A stretch of 46,702 nucleotides of DNA from assembly GCF_023184515.1 (NCBI RefSeq), contig NZ_JAAHBP010000035.1, forward strand, positions 1 through 46,702, read 5' to 3'. The DNA comes from Streptomyces sp. D2-8. GTDB lineage: Bacteria; Actinomycetota; Actinomycetes; Streptomycetales; Streptomycetaceae. Shown in pieces: positions 17,831 to 26,202 of the stretch (within the stretch, counting starts at the first letter, position 1; each line of letters starts with the position of its first letter). The position numbers were made by a program, and so were the translations under genes. A model generated the notes under the pieces. That model was not told the origin of the DNA. It searched no databases and saw only the letters and a program-made list of their open reading frames with translations.

Positions 17831-17885
17831 CTTCGTGGCTCGGCCGGTCTGGTCGCACTGGTAACTCGCATACCACGAAGTTCAG

Positions 17886-17914
17886 TTGGTTGTGTCACAC
17901 ACGTTGACTACAGT
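17886..17914 (+). promoter_or_regulatory. Promoter of the substrate operon
   Basis: TTGGTT (17886-17891) and TACAGT (17909-17914) are separated by exactly 17 bp, a good sigma-70-type (HrdB) match for Streptomyces. It precedes the 17993 gene, which has GGGAGGG as its ribosome binding site, and starts the operon that includes a second mycosin and possibly the WXG100 genes. Confidence 0.5.
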
Positions 17915-17992
17915 GGTGATCGAGTGTGCCGATCGGGTGATCACCTGTGCACTGCTCAACGACTTAACAAACGGGGAACGGGGAGGGAAGGC

Positions 17993-18445
17993 ATGCTGCC
18001 TGCGGAGGGTTTCAAAGTCGGCTTGGAGGCACTGGGAACCTTCAAGAAGCGTGTCGATGCCGTGCTCTCCACATTCGAGTGCTCACCCGGCAGCCCCCAG
18101 AAGATCGCGGCGCACGCCCTCTCCGAGGCCTCTTTCAGCGGCGCGGGCGGCTTCGCCGAGGCCAAGGGCCTCCACAGCCAGTACGAGCGCGTCCACGAAC
18201 GCCTCACCGCCCTCTCCAAGAACCTGGGCCTTCAGATCGAGGCGATGCAGATCGCTGTCATGGGCGCGGGCGGAAACTTCAGCAACATCGACGAGGAGGA
18301 GCGACGGCGGTTCTGGGCGATCAGCACTGATATCGGCCGTCAGCAGCTTGAAGCGAAGCAGGAGAGGGAGGCGGCGGAGGCTGCGAAACAGGGCGCGTCC
18401 GCGCCAGAACGCTCTGATGACGACCAGGCAGGTGACCTGTACTGA
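17993..18445 (+). CDS. WXG100-like helical protein, probable partner of the next gene
   Basis: A 150-residue, mostly helical protein. Its two-helix core is joined at SFSGAGGF (about 40-47), where WXG100 proteins have WxG, so a Phe replaces the Trp. The C-terminus is charged (DDDQAGDLY). Its stop overlaps the start of the next gene by one base, a coupling typical of secreted ESX heterodimers. Likely a partner or chaperone for the 559-residue protein. No database family is named from memory. Confidence 0.7.
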   Translation: MLPAEGFKVGLEALGTFKKRVDAVLSTFECSPGSPQKIAAHALSEASFSGAGGFAEAKGLHSQYERVHERLTALSKNLGLQIEAMQIAVMGAGGNFSNIDEEERRRFWAISTDIGRQQLEAKQEREAAEAAKQGASAPERSDDDQAGDLY

Positions 18446-20124
18446 TGAGTGAAGAGCAGGAACACCCGGTACCGCACCAGGCGGAGAGGGAGCAGGCCGC
18501 GGCGCAGGTCGACTTCATCGACATGGTGAACGGTGCGACGGGGGTAGCCCAGCTCCTCCCCTTCGGCTGGAAGGTCCCCCGTGTCTTCGGCAAGACGAAC
18601 TTCGAGGGCCACGCCCTGAACGCCATGATCGACATGGTCGAGTCCGCAAAACCAGAGGACCTCGAACTTGCGGGCACTGCCCTGCTGAACGCCCAGACCG
18701 CCATCGAAGAGGCCGCCGAGGAACTCGAAGGCCACATCACCCGGGTCGACTGGGAGGGCGAGTCGGGCGAGGCCTTCCGCAAATGGGGCGCCAATCTCGT
18801 CATCCACGCCCGCAAACTCGCCGCCTTCGCCGACGCCGCCGGCACCCAGGTCACGGCAGCGGCGACGGGCCTCGCCTCCGTCCGCAGCGCAATGCCGCCC
18901 CGCGACACCCGAGAAGACCCCAAGGCAGTCGCGGACATTCCGACGCCCAAGCAAACCGAAAGCAACGCGGAGTACGCGGCTGCGGTCAAAGCCGAGAAGG
19001 ACCGCCAAGAGGCGATCAACCAGATGAACCGGCTGGCGTCCTTCTATGCGGTATCGGAAGAGATCATGGCGGCGCAGGAGCCGCCTACGTTCGAGCCTAT
19101 GCCGGATGTGGGGGTGCCCAAGCCGGATCCGACCTATGGGGATCTCAGAATCGAGGGAGGGCAAGGCACTGGGGGGCTAGGGTCCGCACACCAGTCCCTG
19201 GTGGCCGCACATGACTCCTCGAGTACGGCGACTGGGCACGCGCGATCCGGAGACCCTACGCCGCCGCTCAGGCAAGTGGACGCCCCGACCGCTTCCTCGG
19301 ATGCGAACATCGGCACGAAGATCGACAGCGTGGGCACCCTGCCGTCGCAGGAAACCACGAGGCCGTCGACCAATGTGGCGCCGACGATGACTGGTCCGAG
19401 TGGCGGCAACGGTGGGACGGCCTCTCCTCTTCACTCCGGTACGGTTCCTCCCGCCCTCAGCAGGCAAGCAGGCCGCGCCTCAGCCTTCGGCGGAGCGAAC
19501 GGCAACAGGGCCCCGATCTCGGCTCAGGGTCGTACAGGCACTTCGAGCGGCACCTTCGGCGGTCGCGGCACCACCGGCCCGATGAGTCACGCCACCACCA
19601 CGGGGCAGTCAGGTGCTCGAGGTGGCAGCGCTTCCCCCATGGGCCGAGGCGTCTCCGGTGGAATGCCACGCACCGTCGGAGGACCAGCGAGTGACCGCGC
19701 GGGCGGTGCGAGTTCCACAGGTGCGGCGCGCGGTAATGGTGTTGTCGGAGGAAGGCCCGCCACAGGTCCTCAAGGGGCGACCGGTTCCAAGGTCCCGCGC
19801 GGTACGGTCGTCGGCGCCGGCGGCAACACCGGCTCCCGTGCTCCCGTCGGGCAGATCGGCCAGCGCGGAGTGATCGGGGCGCCGAACTCCACCCCTGGCG
19901 CTCGTCCGGGCCAGACTGCCCGCCCTGCCGCAGGCAATCCCGACGGCGTCGTCGGTACACCCAAGGGGCAAGCCCCGGCAGCGAGGAGCGGTGGGCCGGC
20001 CGGAGGTGGCGCAGGCGCCCCGCCCGGCCGGTCGGGGAATCGACGAAACACGAACCGCAAAGACCGTGAGGGTAAGACTCAGCCGGACACCACACGACGC
20101 AACACGCCACCAGTGACTGACTGA
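18445..20124 (+). CDS. PPE-like/WXG100-type putative secreted protein with long low-complexity tail
   Basis: 559 residues. The first 150 or so are helical with a WEG motif (about residue 103, DWEGESGEAF), as in WXG100 and PPE proteins. A Pro-rich linker follows, and residues 240-559 are a Gly/Ser/Thr/Pro/Arg-rich disordered tail. There is no signal peptide, so export would be through the ESX pathway. The order small partner then long WxG protein resembles mycobacterial PE/PPE pairs. The function of the tail is unknown; cell-wall or surface association is possible. Confidence 0.72.
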   Translation: MSEEQEHPVPHQAEREQAAAQVDFIDMVNGATGVAQLLPFGWKVPRVFGKTNFEGHALNAMIDMVESAKPEDLELAGTALLNAQTAIEEAAEELEGHITRVDWEGESGEAFRKWGANLVIHARKLAAFADAAGTQVTAAATGLASVRSAMPPRDTREDPKAVADIPTPKQTESNAEYAAAVKAEKDRQEAINQMNRLASFYAVSEEIMAAQEPPTFEPMPDVGVPKPDPTYGDLRIEGGQGTGGLGSAHQSLVAAHDSSSTATGHARSGDPTPPLRQVDAPTASSDANIGTKIDSVGTLPSQETTRPSTNVAPTMTGPSGGNGGTASPLHSGTVPPALSRQAGRASAFGGANGNRAPISAQGRTGTSSGTFGGRGTTGPMSHATTTGQSGARGGSASPMGRGVSGGMPRTVGGPASDRAGGASSTGAARGNGVVGGRPATGPQGATGSKVPRGTVVGAGGNTGSRAPVGQIGQRGVIGAPNSTPGARPGQTARPAAGNPDGVVGTPKGQAPAARSGGPAGGGAGAPPGRSGNRRNTNRKDREGKTQPDTTRRNTPPVTD

Positions 20125-20147
20125 TAACAGCGAGGATCGACAGAGGC

Positions 20148-21416
20148 ATGACAAGGACCAGCCCACGTGGCGGATTGACTGCGTTCTTCGCAGGACGTGC
20201 CGGAGGACGGGTGTCCACCGCATGCGCGGCACTCGGTGCTTTCGCAATCATGTCCTCGGGGCTGGCTCCGAGTGCGGTCGCCGCAGACATTCAGTCGAAG
20301 CAGTGGTACTTGGACGCGATGCACGCCGAAGCCATGTGGAAGATCAGCACAGGCAAAGGAGTGAAAGTTGCCGTGCTGGACACCGGCGTGAATCCGGATA
20401 CACCTTCCCTGAAGGATCAGGTACTCGCAGATGAGGTGCCAAAGGGGGTCTCGTACAAGGCCACCGAAGACTACAACGGCCACGGCACCAGCATGGCGGA
20501 GTTGATTGCCGGTACCGGCGCCGGAGGTGGGGTGCAGGGCTTGGCCCCCGGCGCGAGAATCGTCCCCTATCGAGTGCTCTCCAAAGGCTTGAGCAGCACC
20601 GTCAAGAAGGAAACACCCTCTGTCGCCGATGCGATCAAGGCTGCGGCTGACAGTGATGCTCAAATCATCAGCATGTCCATCGGCAGTGACATCATCGACC
20701 CAGATGTGGAGAAGGTCGTCAAATACGCCCACTCCAAGGGAAAACTGATGTTCGCCGCTACCGGAAACGACGCTGAATCCAAGAACTTCATTGGCTATCC
20801 AGCCGCCTATCCCTACGTAGTGGGGGTGGCTGCCGCGGACGACAAGGGGAAAGTGGGCGGCTTCTCGGAGTTCGGTAACTATGTCGATCTGGCGGCTCCA
20901 GGTCTCAACGTGCCCTACTGGTGCGACGCGACATTCCGCTCGTATTGCAATGAGGGAGATGGAACAAGTATGGCCACTGCCATCGCCTCCGCCTCTGCCG
21001 CCCTCATCTGGTCCGCCCACCCCAACTGGACCGCCAACCAGGTTCTCCGCAGTCTGATCGACACAGCGAGCCGTGACTGGCCGAAGAATAAGCCGAGCAA
21101 TTATTTGGGCTACGGTCTGGTCCGCCCCCGCAAGGTGCTGGAGAACAGCGACATCAACCCGGGTTCGGCCGCCACCGACCCCCTCAGCTTCGAAAACGGA
21201 ACCGGCGTCACGGGCGTCACCGCCTCACCCTCCGCTCCCGTATCAACCTCGTCACAGGCCCCCAAGAACACTTCTGGCGGCCATACTTCGGCGGCAGGGT
21301 CGACCTCGGAGTCGTCCGACGACATCACGATGTGGGTCGCTCTCGGAGCCGCAGGGGCGGCTCTGGTGATCGGGGGCGGCGCCTTCGCGGTGATCCGCTC
21401 GCGGCGAAAAGCATGA
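20148..21416 (+). CDS. Second mycosin (S8 serine protease), probably active
   Basis: 422 residues with an N-terminal signal (about 20-46), catalytic Asp78 (VLDTGVN), His112 (GHGTS) and Ser274 (GTSMAT), and oxyanion Asn207. Cys259 and Cys267 are close together. A Ser/Thr-rich linker leads to a C-terminal membrane segment (about 393-414) and a basic tail. It follows the PPE-like gene by 23 bp, so it may serve that substrate pair specifically. Base use is less G+C-rich than in the first mycosin, and the two sequences differ widely, which suggests separate origins. Confidence 0.92.
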   Translation: MTRTSPRGGLTAFFAGRAGGRVSTACAALGAFAIMSSGLAPSAVAADIQSKQWYLDAMHAEAMWKISTGKGVKVAVLDTGVNPDTPSLKDQVLADEVPKGVSYKATEDYNGHGTSMAELIAGTGAGGGVQGLAPGARIVPYRVLSKGLSSTVKKETPSVADAIKAAADSDAQIISMSIGSDIIDPDVEKVVKYAHSKGKLMFAATGNDAESKNFIGYPAAYPYVVGVAAADDKGKVGGFSEFGNYVDLAAPGLNVPYWCDATFRSYCNEGDGTSMATAIASASAALIWSAHPNWTANQVLRSLIDTASRDWPKNKPSNYLGYGLVRPRKVLENSDINPGSAATDPLSFENGTGVTGVTASPSAPVSTSSQAPKNTSGGHTSAAGSTSESSDDITMWVALGAAGAALVIGGGAFAVIRSRRKA

Positions 21417-21509
21417 CGACTCACGCGGGTCAACCGGTCACACACGACCTCTCCGGCGCGACGACGCGCCCGGAAACGAACCACAGCTCTTACGAAGGGG
21501 AGTGCCGAA

Positions 21510-21848
21510 ATGGTCGACCGCAAGCTTAATGAAGGCGACGTACAGAGGCTTCAGACCGAGGTCGTCGATCGATACGACAACATCAGGGGATCGCTCGCGA
21601 AGCTGCAGGGCACGATCGACATGATCGAGAAGGCCTGGAGGGGACAGGGCGCCCAGGCGTTCAACACGAAGCAGACGGAAATCAACCAGCACATGGTCGC
21701 GATCGGCAAGATGCTCGACGATTTCCTCGAGGGCATCAACCTGAACAAGACCGACAAGCGCAACCTCGAAGACCAGATCGAAGCCGACCTCAAGCAGATC
21801 TCGGTAGACGATCTCGGTGGAAAGACTTCGGCGCTCAACAGCTACTGA
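21510..21848 (+). CDS. WXG100 family protein (EsxA/EsxB type)
   Basis: 112 residues, two amphipathic helices around the WxG turn Trp43-Arg-Gly45. It has no signal peptide and is helical throughout. WXG100 proteins are exported by EccC as dimers. AAGGGGAG precedes the ATG. It pairs with the WXG100 gene 88 bp downstream. In S. coelicolor the equivalent pair is esxB/esxA and affects sporulation; I cannot tell which of the two names applies to this gene. Confidence 0.93.
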   Translation: MVDRKLNEGDVQRLQTEVVDRYDNIRGSLAKLQGTIDMIEKAWRGQGAQAFNTKQTEINQHMVAIGKMLDDFLEGINLNKTDKRNLEDQIEADLKQISVDDLGGKTSALNSY

Positions 21849-21936
21849 GGCTACTGACGAGCCATCGGCGGCAGCGACCCGCACCGCGGTCCGGGCTGCG
21901 CAGTCCGGCTGAAATCTGCACAGAAACGAGGGAAAA

Positions 21937-22239
21937 ATGTCCGGAGCCCACTACGACGAACTTGCCGTCACCTACGGCACCATGGACGCGCTCGCCACCG
22001 AGCTCGGCAATCAGGCAAAGAAGCTCGAGGAGGACCTCGAGGCCCTGAAGCAGGCCGTGCTCAACGTCTCCGCGGGCTGGGGCGGCGAAGCGTACGAGGA
22101 GTTCCAGAAGAAGTCCAAGCAGTGGGACACGCACGCACGGGGCATCCACCAGGCGCTGGTCAACATCTCAAAGCGAGTCAGCACCGCCGGCGGTGACTAC
22201 CGCGGCGGCGACCTGAAGGGCGCCAGCTACTTCCAGTAG
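21937..22239 (+). CDS. WXG100 family protein (EsxA/EsxB type), second member
   Basis: Exactly 100 residues with the WxG motif Trp48-Gly-Gly50 between two helices, a classic WXG100 length. It forms the probable heterodimer with the product of the 21510 gene. A perfect 12-bp terminator hairpin follows 21 bases after the stop, so it ends the operon. Confidence 0.94.
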   Translation: MSGAHYDELAVTYGTMDALATELGNQAKKLEEDLEALKQAVLNVSAGWGGEAYEEFQKKSKQWDTHARGIHQALVNISKRVSTAGGDYRGGDLKGASYFQ

Positions 22240-22260
22240 GAGCGCACAATCTGCAAGAAC

Positions 22261-22293
22261 CAGGGTGGGCACGCACGGGAGGTGCCCACCCTG
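22261..22293 (+). terminator. Terminator after the WXG100 pair
   Basis: CAGGGTGGGCAC (22261-22272) and GTGCCCACCCTG (22282-22293) form a perfect 12-bp stem with a 9-base loop. No U tract follows. Confidence 0.75.
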
Positions 22294-22354
22294 TGCTGTA
22301 CCGCGTCTTTCAGAAGTCCTGCGCCACACGTCTGTGAGTGAACGAAAAGGGATC

Positions 22355-22765
22355 ATGCACCGAACGCTTCGAGCCTGCGCTGTGTCCTGATGGGTATCGC
22401 CGGCCCGTCCCCCCTCGCCGTGGCAGCGGACACGACTCCCAGGCAGCGGTACCTCGGAGCCATGAAGGCCGAAGATCTGTGGAAGGTCAGCACGGGCAAG
22501 GGCATCAAGGGCGCAGTCATCAGCACTGGCCTGAACCCTGCTACGCCCGCTCTGCGGGGACAGGTCCTCACGGGGGTAGACGCCTCGGTGCGATCCGGGA
22601 ACGTCAAAGGCAGCGTGACGGACACTACCGACACCACCGGTGCAGGGACCACAGCCGCCGAGCTCATCGCCGGAACGGGCCGCGGCGGCGGGCTGCAGGG
22701 ACTCGCCCCCGGCGCCAAGATCATCCCGTTCCGTGTGCCGCCCGTCGCACACGACGATGCTCCTC
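22355..22765 (+). pseudogene. Truncated, frameshifted third mycosin with lost catalytic residues
   Basis: Starts MHRTLRACAVS, then a stop at 22388; the frame resumes at 22390 (MGIAGPSPLAVAAD), so the signal sequence is frameshifted. The rest matches the second mycosin (WKVSTGKGIKGAV, AELIAGTG, GLAPGAKIIPFRV). The catalytic Asp is replaced by Ser (VISTGLN) and the catalytic His position reads TTGAGTT, without His. Similarity stops at about 22765, where an IS3 fragment begins, so the catalytic Ser region is gone. It looks like an inactive mycosin paralogue that later decayed. Confidence 0.75.
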
Positions 22766-23100
22766 ACATCAACTACTACGCTGCAGCCCTCCTGAGCACC
22801 TCGTTCTCCTGCTCCAGCAACCGGATCCGCTTGCGGGCCTCGCGCAGCTCGGCCGATTCACCCGACGTCGTTGCGGGCCTGGCGCCCTCATCGGTCTCGG
22901 CGCGGCGCAGCCACTTCGACAACGTGATCGGGTGGACCCCAAAGTCGGCGGCGATCTGTTCCAGCGTGACGCCAGGCTCGCGGTTACGCGCGACCCGCAC
23001 GACGTCCTCGCAGAACTCCTTCGGATACGGCTTGGGCACTGCAACATTTTTCCAGGCCGCTTCTCAGCAACCCAGGTCAGGTGTCACCCAACCCTGCAGC
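22766..23100 (-). mobile_element. IS3-family element remnant
   Basis: It contains the truncated orfA and, beyond its start, the upstream leader (GAAAAATGTTGCAGT on the minus strand). The right boundary is approximate, within the CAGCAACCCAGGTCAGG/TGTCACCC region at 23065-23090. The left boundary is the junction with the mycosin relic. No target duplication could be found because the distal half of the IS is missing. Confidence 0.6.
22776..23039 (-). pseudogene. IS3-family transposase OrfA, 3'-truncated
   Basis: 87 residues from GTG 23039: MPKPYPKEFCEDVVRVARN, a helix-turn-helix with FGVHPITLSKWLRRAE, then the leucine-zipper-like LLEQENEVLRRAAA. OrfA of this group normally continues for several residues and then overlaps OrfB; here a TAG follows directly and no OrfB is present. 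It is a fragment lying against the broken mycosin. Confidence 0.85.
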
Positions 23101-23259
23101 AGTCCCAACCCAGTCCGGACCCGCAAGTGGCGGACTGGCTCGACGCCACGTGTCGATGCAGCCCTCCGGGGGCGGGTGGGCTAGCTACTCACATGCGTAC
23201 GTGATGCTTTCGCGTCATGATTGCGTGTTATTACGGCGAAGTCGTTGTTGTGTGCGGAG
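23101..23259. other. Non-coding stretch after the IS relic
   Basis: No gene seen. Base composition turns more A+T-rich towards 23200-23260, marking the entry to the cargo cassette. Confidence 0.4.
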
Positions 23260-23898
23260 CTACTCGTCGATCTTGGGCGTCATGTCACACTTCGCTTTGG
23301 CGTGAGCATACGAAGAGGCTTTCCTTGTGAGCTTGATCAGCTCACCGCGCACCGCGGCATCGCTGGAGTTTCCCGCCTGTTTCAACTCGGTGGAAACGCT
23401 GAGATTGTATTGTCCACCTGGAGCCTTCCCAGCTGAAGTGCATGGAAGGAAGATGGCCGCGAACCTACTGGATGCGACGGCTTTATCTCCGGCCGTGAAG
23501 GGAGTGAGCGATTTGGTGGATGCCTCGTTCGCAGCTGTTCCTTTGACCCACTGAGTCCAGCTTTTTGCCGGCTCGTCTTCCATCAAGCGTGCTTTCACGA
23601 CCAGTAGCTGTTTGCCGCCCCCAGAGACGAAACATGAGGACTCATAGGTGGCGTCCGTGGCGTCAACGCGAAGGCGCGCCTTTTCGTTGAAGGAGTACGA
23701 GGATTCCTCCGGCAGTACGTTCGTCAAAGCGTTGACCACGCTGGACGAGGGACCCAGAGAGGAGCATACCTCTCCTGCTTCAATCTCACCCTTCTCCCTG
23801 AAGGGCCAGAGCTTGTAAGAGTACGCAAGGCCTGCGAAGAGAGCCAAAGCGATCACAGATCCCACGATGAGAATCATTTTTGGGTGAGTGAGTCTCAA
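23260..23898 (-). CDS. Membrane-anchored extracytoplasmic protein of the cargo cassette
   Basis: 212 residues from TTG 23898, with GGAAGG seven bases upstream; the internal ATG at 23877 lacks a ribosome binding site. One membrane segment (about 9-26, MILIVGSVIALALFAGLAYSY) is followed by an outside domain with four cysteines (about 45, 89, 151, 205). It begins 3 bp after the 766-residue gene, so it is the third gene of the cassette. The plan resembles the 337-residue protein at 27557. Possible roles are an immunity protein, receptor or anchor for the effector; none can be assigned. G+C is clearly lower than in the core ESX genes. Confidence 0.75.
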   Translation of the reverse strand: MRLTHPKMILIVGSVIALALFAGLAYSYKLWPFREKGEIEAGEVCSSLGPSSSVVNALTNVLPEESSYSFNEKARLRVDATDATYESSCFVSGGGKQLLVVKARLMEDEPAKSWTQWVKGTAANEASTKSLTPFTAGDKAVASSRFAAIFLPCTSAGKAPGGQYNLSVSTELKQAGNSSDAAVRGELIKLTRKASSYAHAKAKCDMTPKIDE

Positions 23899-23901
23899 TT
23901 T

Positions 23902-26202
23902 TCAGCCTTCCGAATCGAGTTGCCTGGGAATTCCCTCGCCATCGAAATAGTCGTGAATCTTCGTGCGAGCGCTGTCGAATCCACTCTCTGCTGAAGTTCC
24001 CACGGAGGCCTCGATGAGTGGATAGCTGCGGCCGGAATTCTTTCCTGCTTTTTGAGCCGCTGCTTCGACGGCGGCGTAGGTCGAGGACTTGGTGTCCTCG
24101 ACCTTTTCGCCGTTGCGGTAAACGACCTCCCCCGAGCTGTCCTTCAGCGAGCCTTCGGTGATGCCGCTGATGATTTCGTCGGCAGCTGTGCCAGCCAAAT
24201 CTCCGATGATGACGCCCCCAGGGCCAGTGGCCGGTGTTGCGGCCATACCGATCCCAATGCCGACAATGGCGCCGCCCCAAGTGCCGATACTCTCGATCTT
24301 GGCGTTGTAGTCGGCATCCTTAGCGCCACCCTCGAGCTCGCTCTCATAGGCTCGACCTGCGCCGATCATGCCCTCGATCTGCCCGGCGGTTCGGGCGATG
24401 TCGTCAATTCCTTGCTTGAGGCGATCTTGCACATCAAACGCCGGGTCGTTGGCGTATACCTCGGGATGCTCGAAGTGGTACTGCATCAATTGTGTCGTGT
24501 AGCTGGTCTGCCCCAGATTCACGGCTGCATAACTGTCGGGGTTTCGGCCGAGTGTGTAGAGGAAGCGCGTGGTATCCCTTTCGCTCAACTCTGCTGCTGT
24601 GCCTGCGATGGGGAAGAGTTGCGCCTCTCCCTTAGTTCCGGCATGAAGTCCGCGATGAATGTCAGGCATGTATTCAGCAGCGATCTGCCCCATGCTGTCT
24701 GACATATAGCCGTTCTTGGTTAGACGGGCCGGATCTTCCGAGATGGATGACACAAGGCTCTGTGTAATCTTGGCCTGGTCGGCATTGTGGGGCGGTGTAT
24801 CCTTCGTCGGCATTTCACCCGCCGGATGCCCCGTAGTGGCGGCCTCCAACGCCGCAGCAAGATAGTTACGCCCTGCGATGCTGTCCTCGCCCTTGTTATC
24901 CGTGTCCTGTGGCCAGTCACGTTCCTCGAACAGGTAGTCAAAGTTGCTGAGAGCCCTCTTTCCCTCCTTCCCGTCACCGTCAGTGTCGTGCGTGAAGTCA
25001 TGGTCCTCATCCTTCGTAACGAAGGTGCCGTTGAAGAACTCCGTAGCCGCATCCGGGTTATTGGACAGCCCCTTGAGGTACCCAGTCATCGGGTCCCAGC
25101 CCGAGTCGGTACCGGTGCGGTTGAGGAGCTGGTCGCCGCCCGTGCGAGTCCAGGCCCCGTGGCGCCCGTTGCCCGTGAACTTCTTCTCTGTCTCGATCAC
25201 CTTGTCGCCGTAGTCGGCGAGGAATCGGTCGTCGTAGTTGCCGAACCGCATGAGATTGGTCATGACCTGCACCCCGAGGGGGAAACCGCCGTTGCGACCC
25301 ACGGGCTTGTCGGCCAGGTCGGTCATTCTGTACTTCCAGTCCGACATGTCGGCGCTGTCGCTCTGTGATGCCGTAGCAAGCGTGAGACTGAGGTTCTTCT
25401 GCAGGTCGTCGAACTTGTCGGACCGCTTGTGGCCCAGTTCCCAGGCGCTGTTCGGATCGTTGACGCCGGTCCAGAAGTTGAGCGTCCCGTTCGGTCCGAG
25501 GCTCGTGGCGAAGCGCTCCGCGAACAGTTCGTCGTCCGCGTAGTTCTTGAGCCCCTTGTTGAGCCGGTCGAACTCCGCGGGGGTGAGGTCCTCGGGCTTC
25601 TTCTTCGCCAGCCTGGCCAGCTCGTCGGCTTTCTTGATCGCGTCGGCCGCCTCGTCCCGGCTGTTGTAGTTGGCGTCCGAGAAGCCCAGCCTGCTCTGGT
25701 CGGCAATGGCTGTGAGGACCGTGCTGGCTGACTTGTCGCTCTCCGTGGCCTTGTCGAGGATCTTTTGGAGCTCGTCTCGAAGCGCGGTGATCTCGCCTTT
25801 GTTGTCCTTGTCCTCCTGGACGCGGCCTTCCGGCGGGACATCCGTGGTGACGGTGAAGCCGCCTTCGTAACCGATCACCGTCAGCTTCTTCTGACGGCCG
25901 CGTTCAATGGCGTCGAGGAGCTGCCCCTTGTAGCCCTTCAGCTCGTTCCGGGTGTCCCTGAGGATCTTGTAGATGGAGTCCGCCTGGCCGTGTGCGTCCT
26001 TGAACTCCTCGGTCGTCTTGCCGATGAACTCCTTGGAGACGTCGGCGTTGACACCCGCCCACTCGGCCTTGTTGGCCGTGCCTCGAAGGCCCTTCTCGGC
26101 TTCTTCCTTCAGTGTCTCCAGATCCTTGACCATCGTCGACCAGTCGTCGACGGCATCGTCGAGCAAACTGAAGTCGGCTTTGCGAAGGGCGTCGAGATCC
26201 AT
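23902..26202 (-). CDS. Large WxG-type putative ESX effector
   Basis: 766 residues. The N-terminal helical domain has a WAG motif at Trp48 (AEWAGVNADVSKEF) and a long coiled segment to about 110, the pattern of type VII substrates. The centre is acidic and mostly helical, with a Ca-binding-like DTDGDGKEG stretch (about 406-414). A Gly-rich hydrophobic stretch at about 637-668 (WGGAIVGIGIGMAATP) could insert in membranes. It resembles a family of large actinobacterial proteins near ESX genes, perhaps DUF6571, from memory only. No toxin active site was recognised. Its ATG shares one base with the upstream stop. Confidence 0.78.
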   Translation of the reverse strand: MDLDALRKADFSLLDDAVDDWSTMVKDLETLKEEAEKGLRGTANKAEWAGVNADVSKEFIGKTTEEFKDAHGQADSIYKILRDTRNELKGYKGQLLDAIERGRQKKLTVIGYEGGFTVTTDVPPEGRVQEDKDNKGEITALRDELQKILDKATESDKSASTVLTAIADQSRLGFSDANYNSRDEAADAIKKADELARLAKKKPEDLTPAEFDRLNKGLKNYADDELFAERFATSLGPNGTLNFWTGVNDPNSAWELGHKRSDKFDDLQKNLSLTLATASQSDSADMSDWKYRMTDLADKPVGRNGGFPLGVQVMTNLMRFGNYDDRFLADYGDKVIETEKKFTGNGRHGAWTRTGGDQLLNRTGTDSGWDPMTGYLKGLSNNPDAATEFFNGTFVTKDEDHDFTHDTDGDGKEGKRALSNFDYLFEERDWPQDTDNKGEDSIAGRNYLAAALEAATTGHPAGEMPTKDTPPHNADQAKITQSLVSSISEDPARLTKNGYMSDSMGQIAAEYMPDIHRGLHAGTKGEAQLFPIAGTAAELSERDTTRFLYTLGRNPDSYAAVNLGQTSYTTQLMQYHFEHPEVYANDPAFDVQDRLKQGIDDIARTAGQIEGMIGAGRAYESELEGGAKDADYNAKIESIGTWGGAIVGIGIGMAATPATGPGGVIIGDLAGTAADEIISGITEGSLKDSSGEVVYRNGEKVEDTKSSTYAAVEAAAQKAGKNSGRSYPLIEASVGTSAESGFDSARTKIHDYFDGEGIPRQLDSEG

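Noticed and set aside
22338..23204. A 288-codon frame across the broken mycosin and IS3 fragment
   Set aside because: It reads the mycosin out of frame and the IS fragment antisense; no motif supports it.
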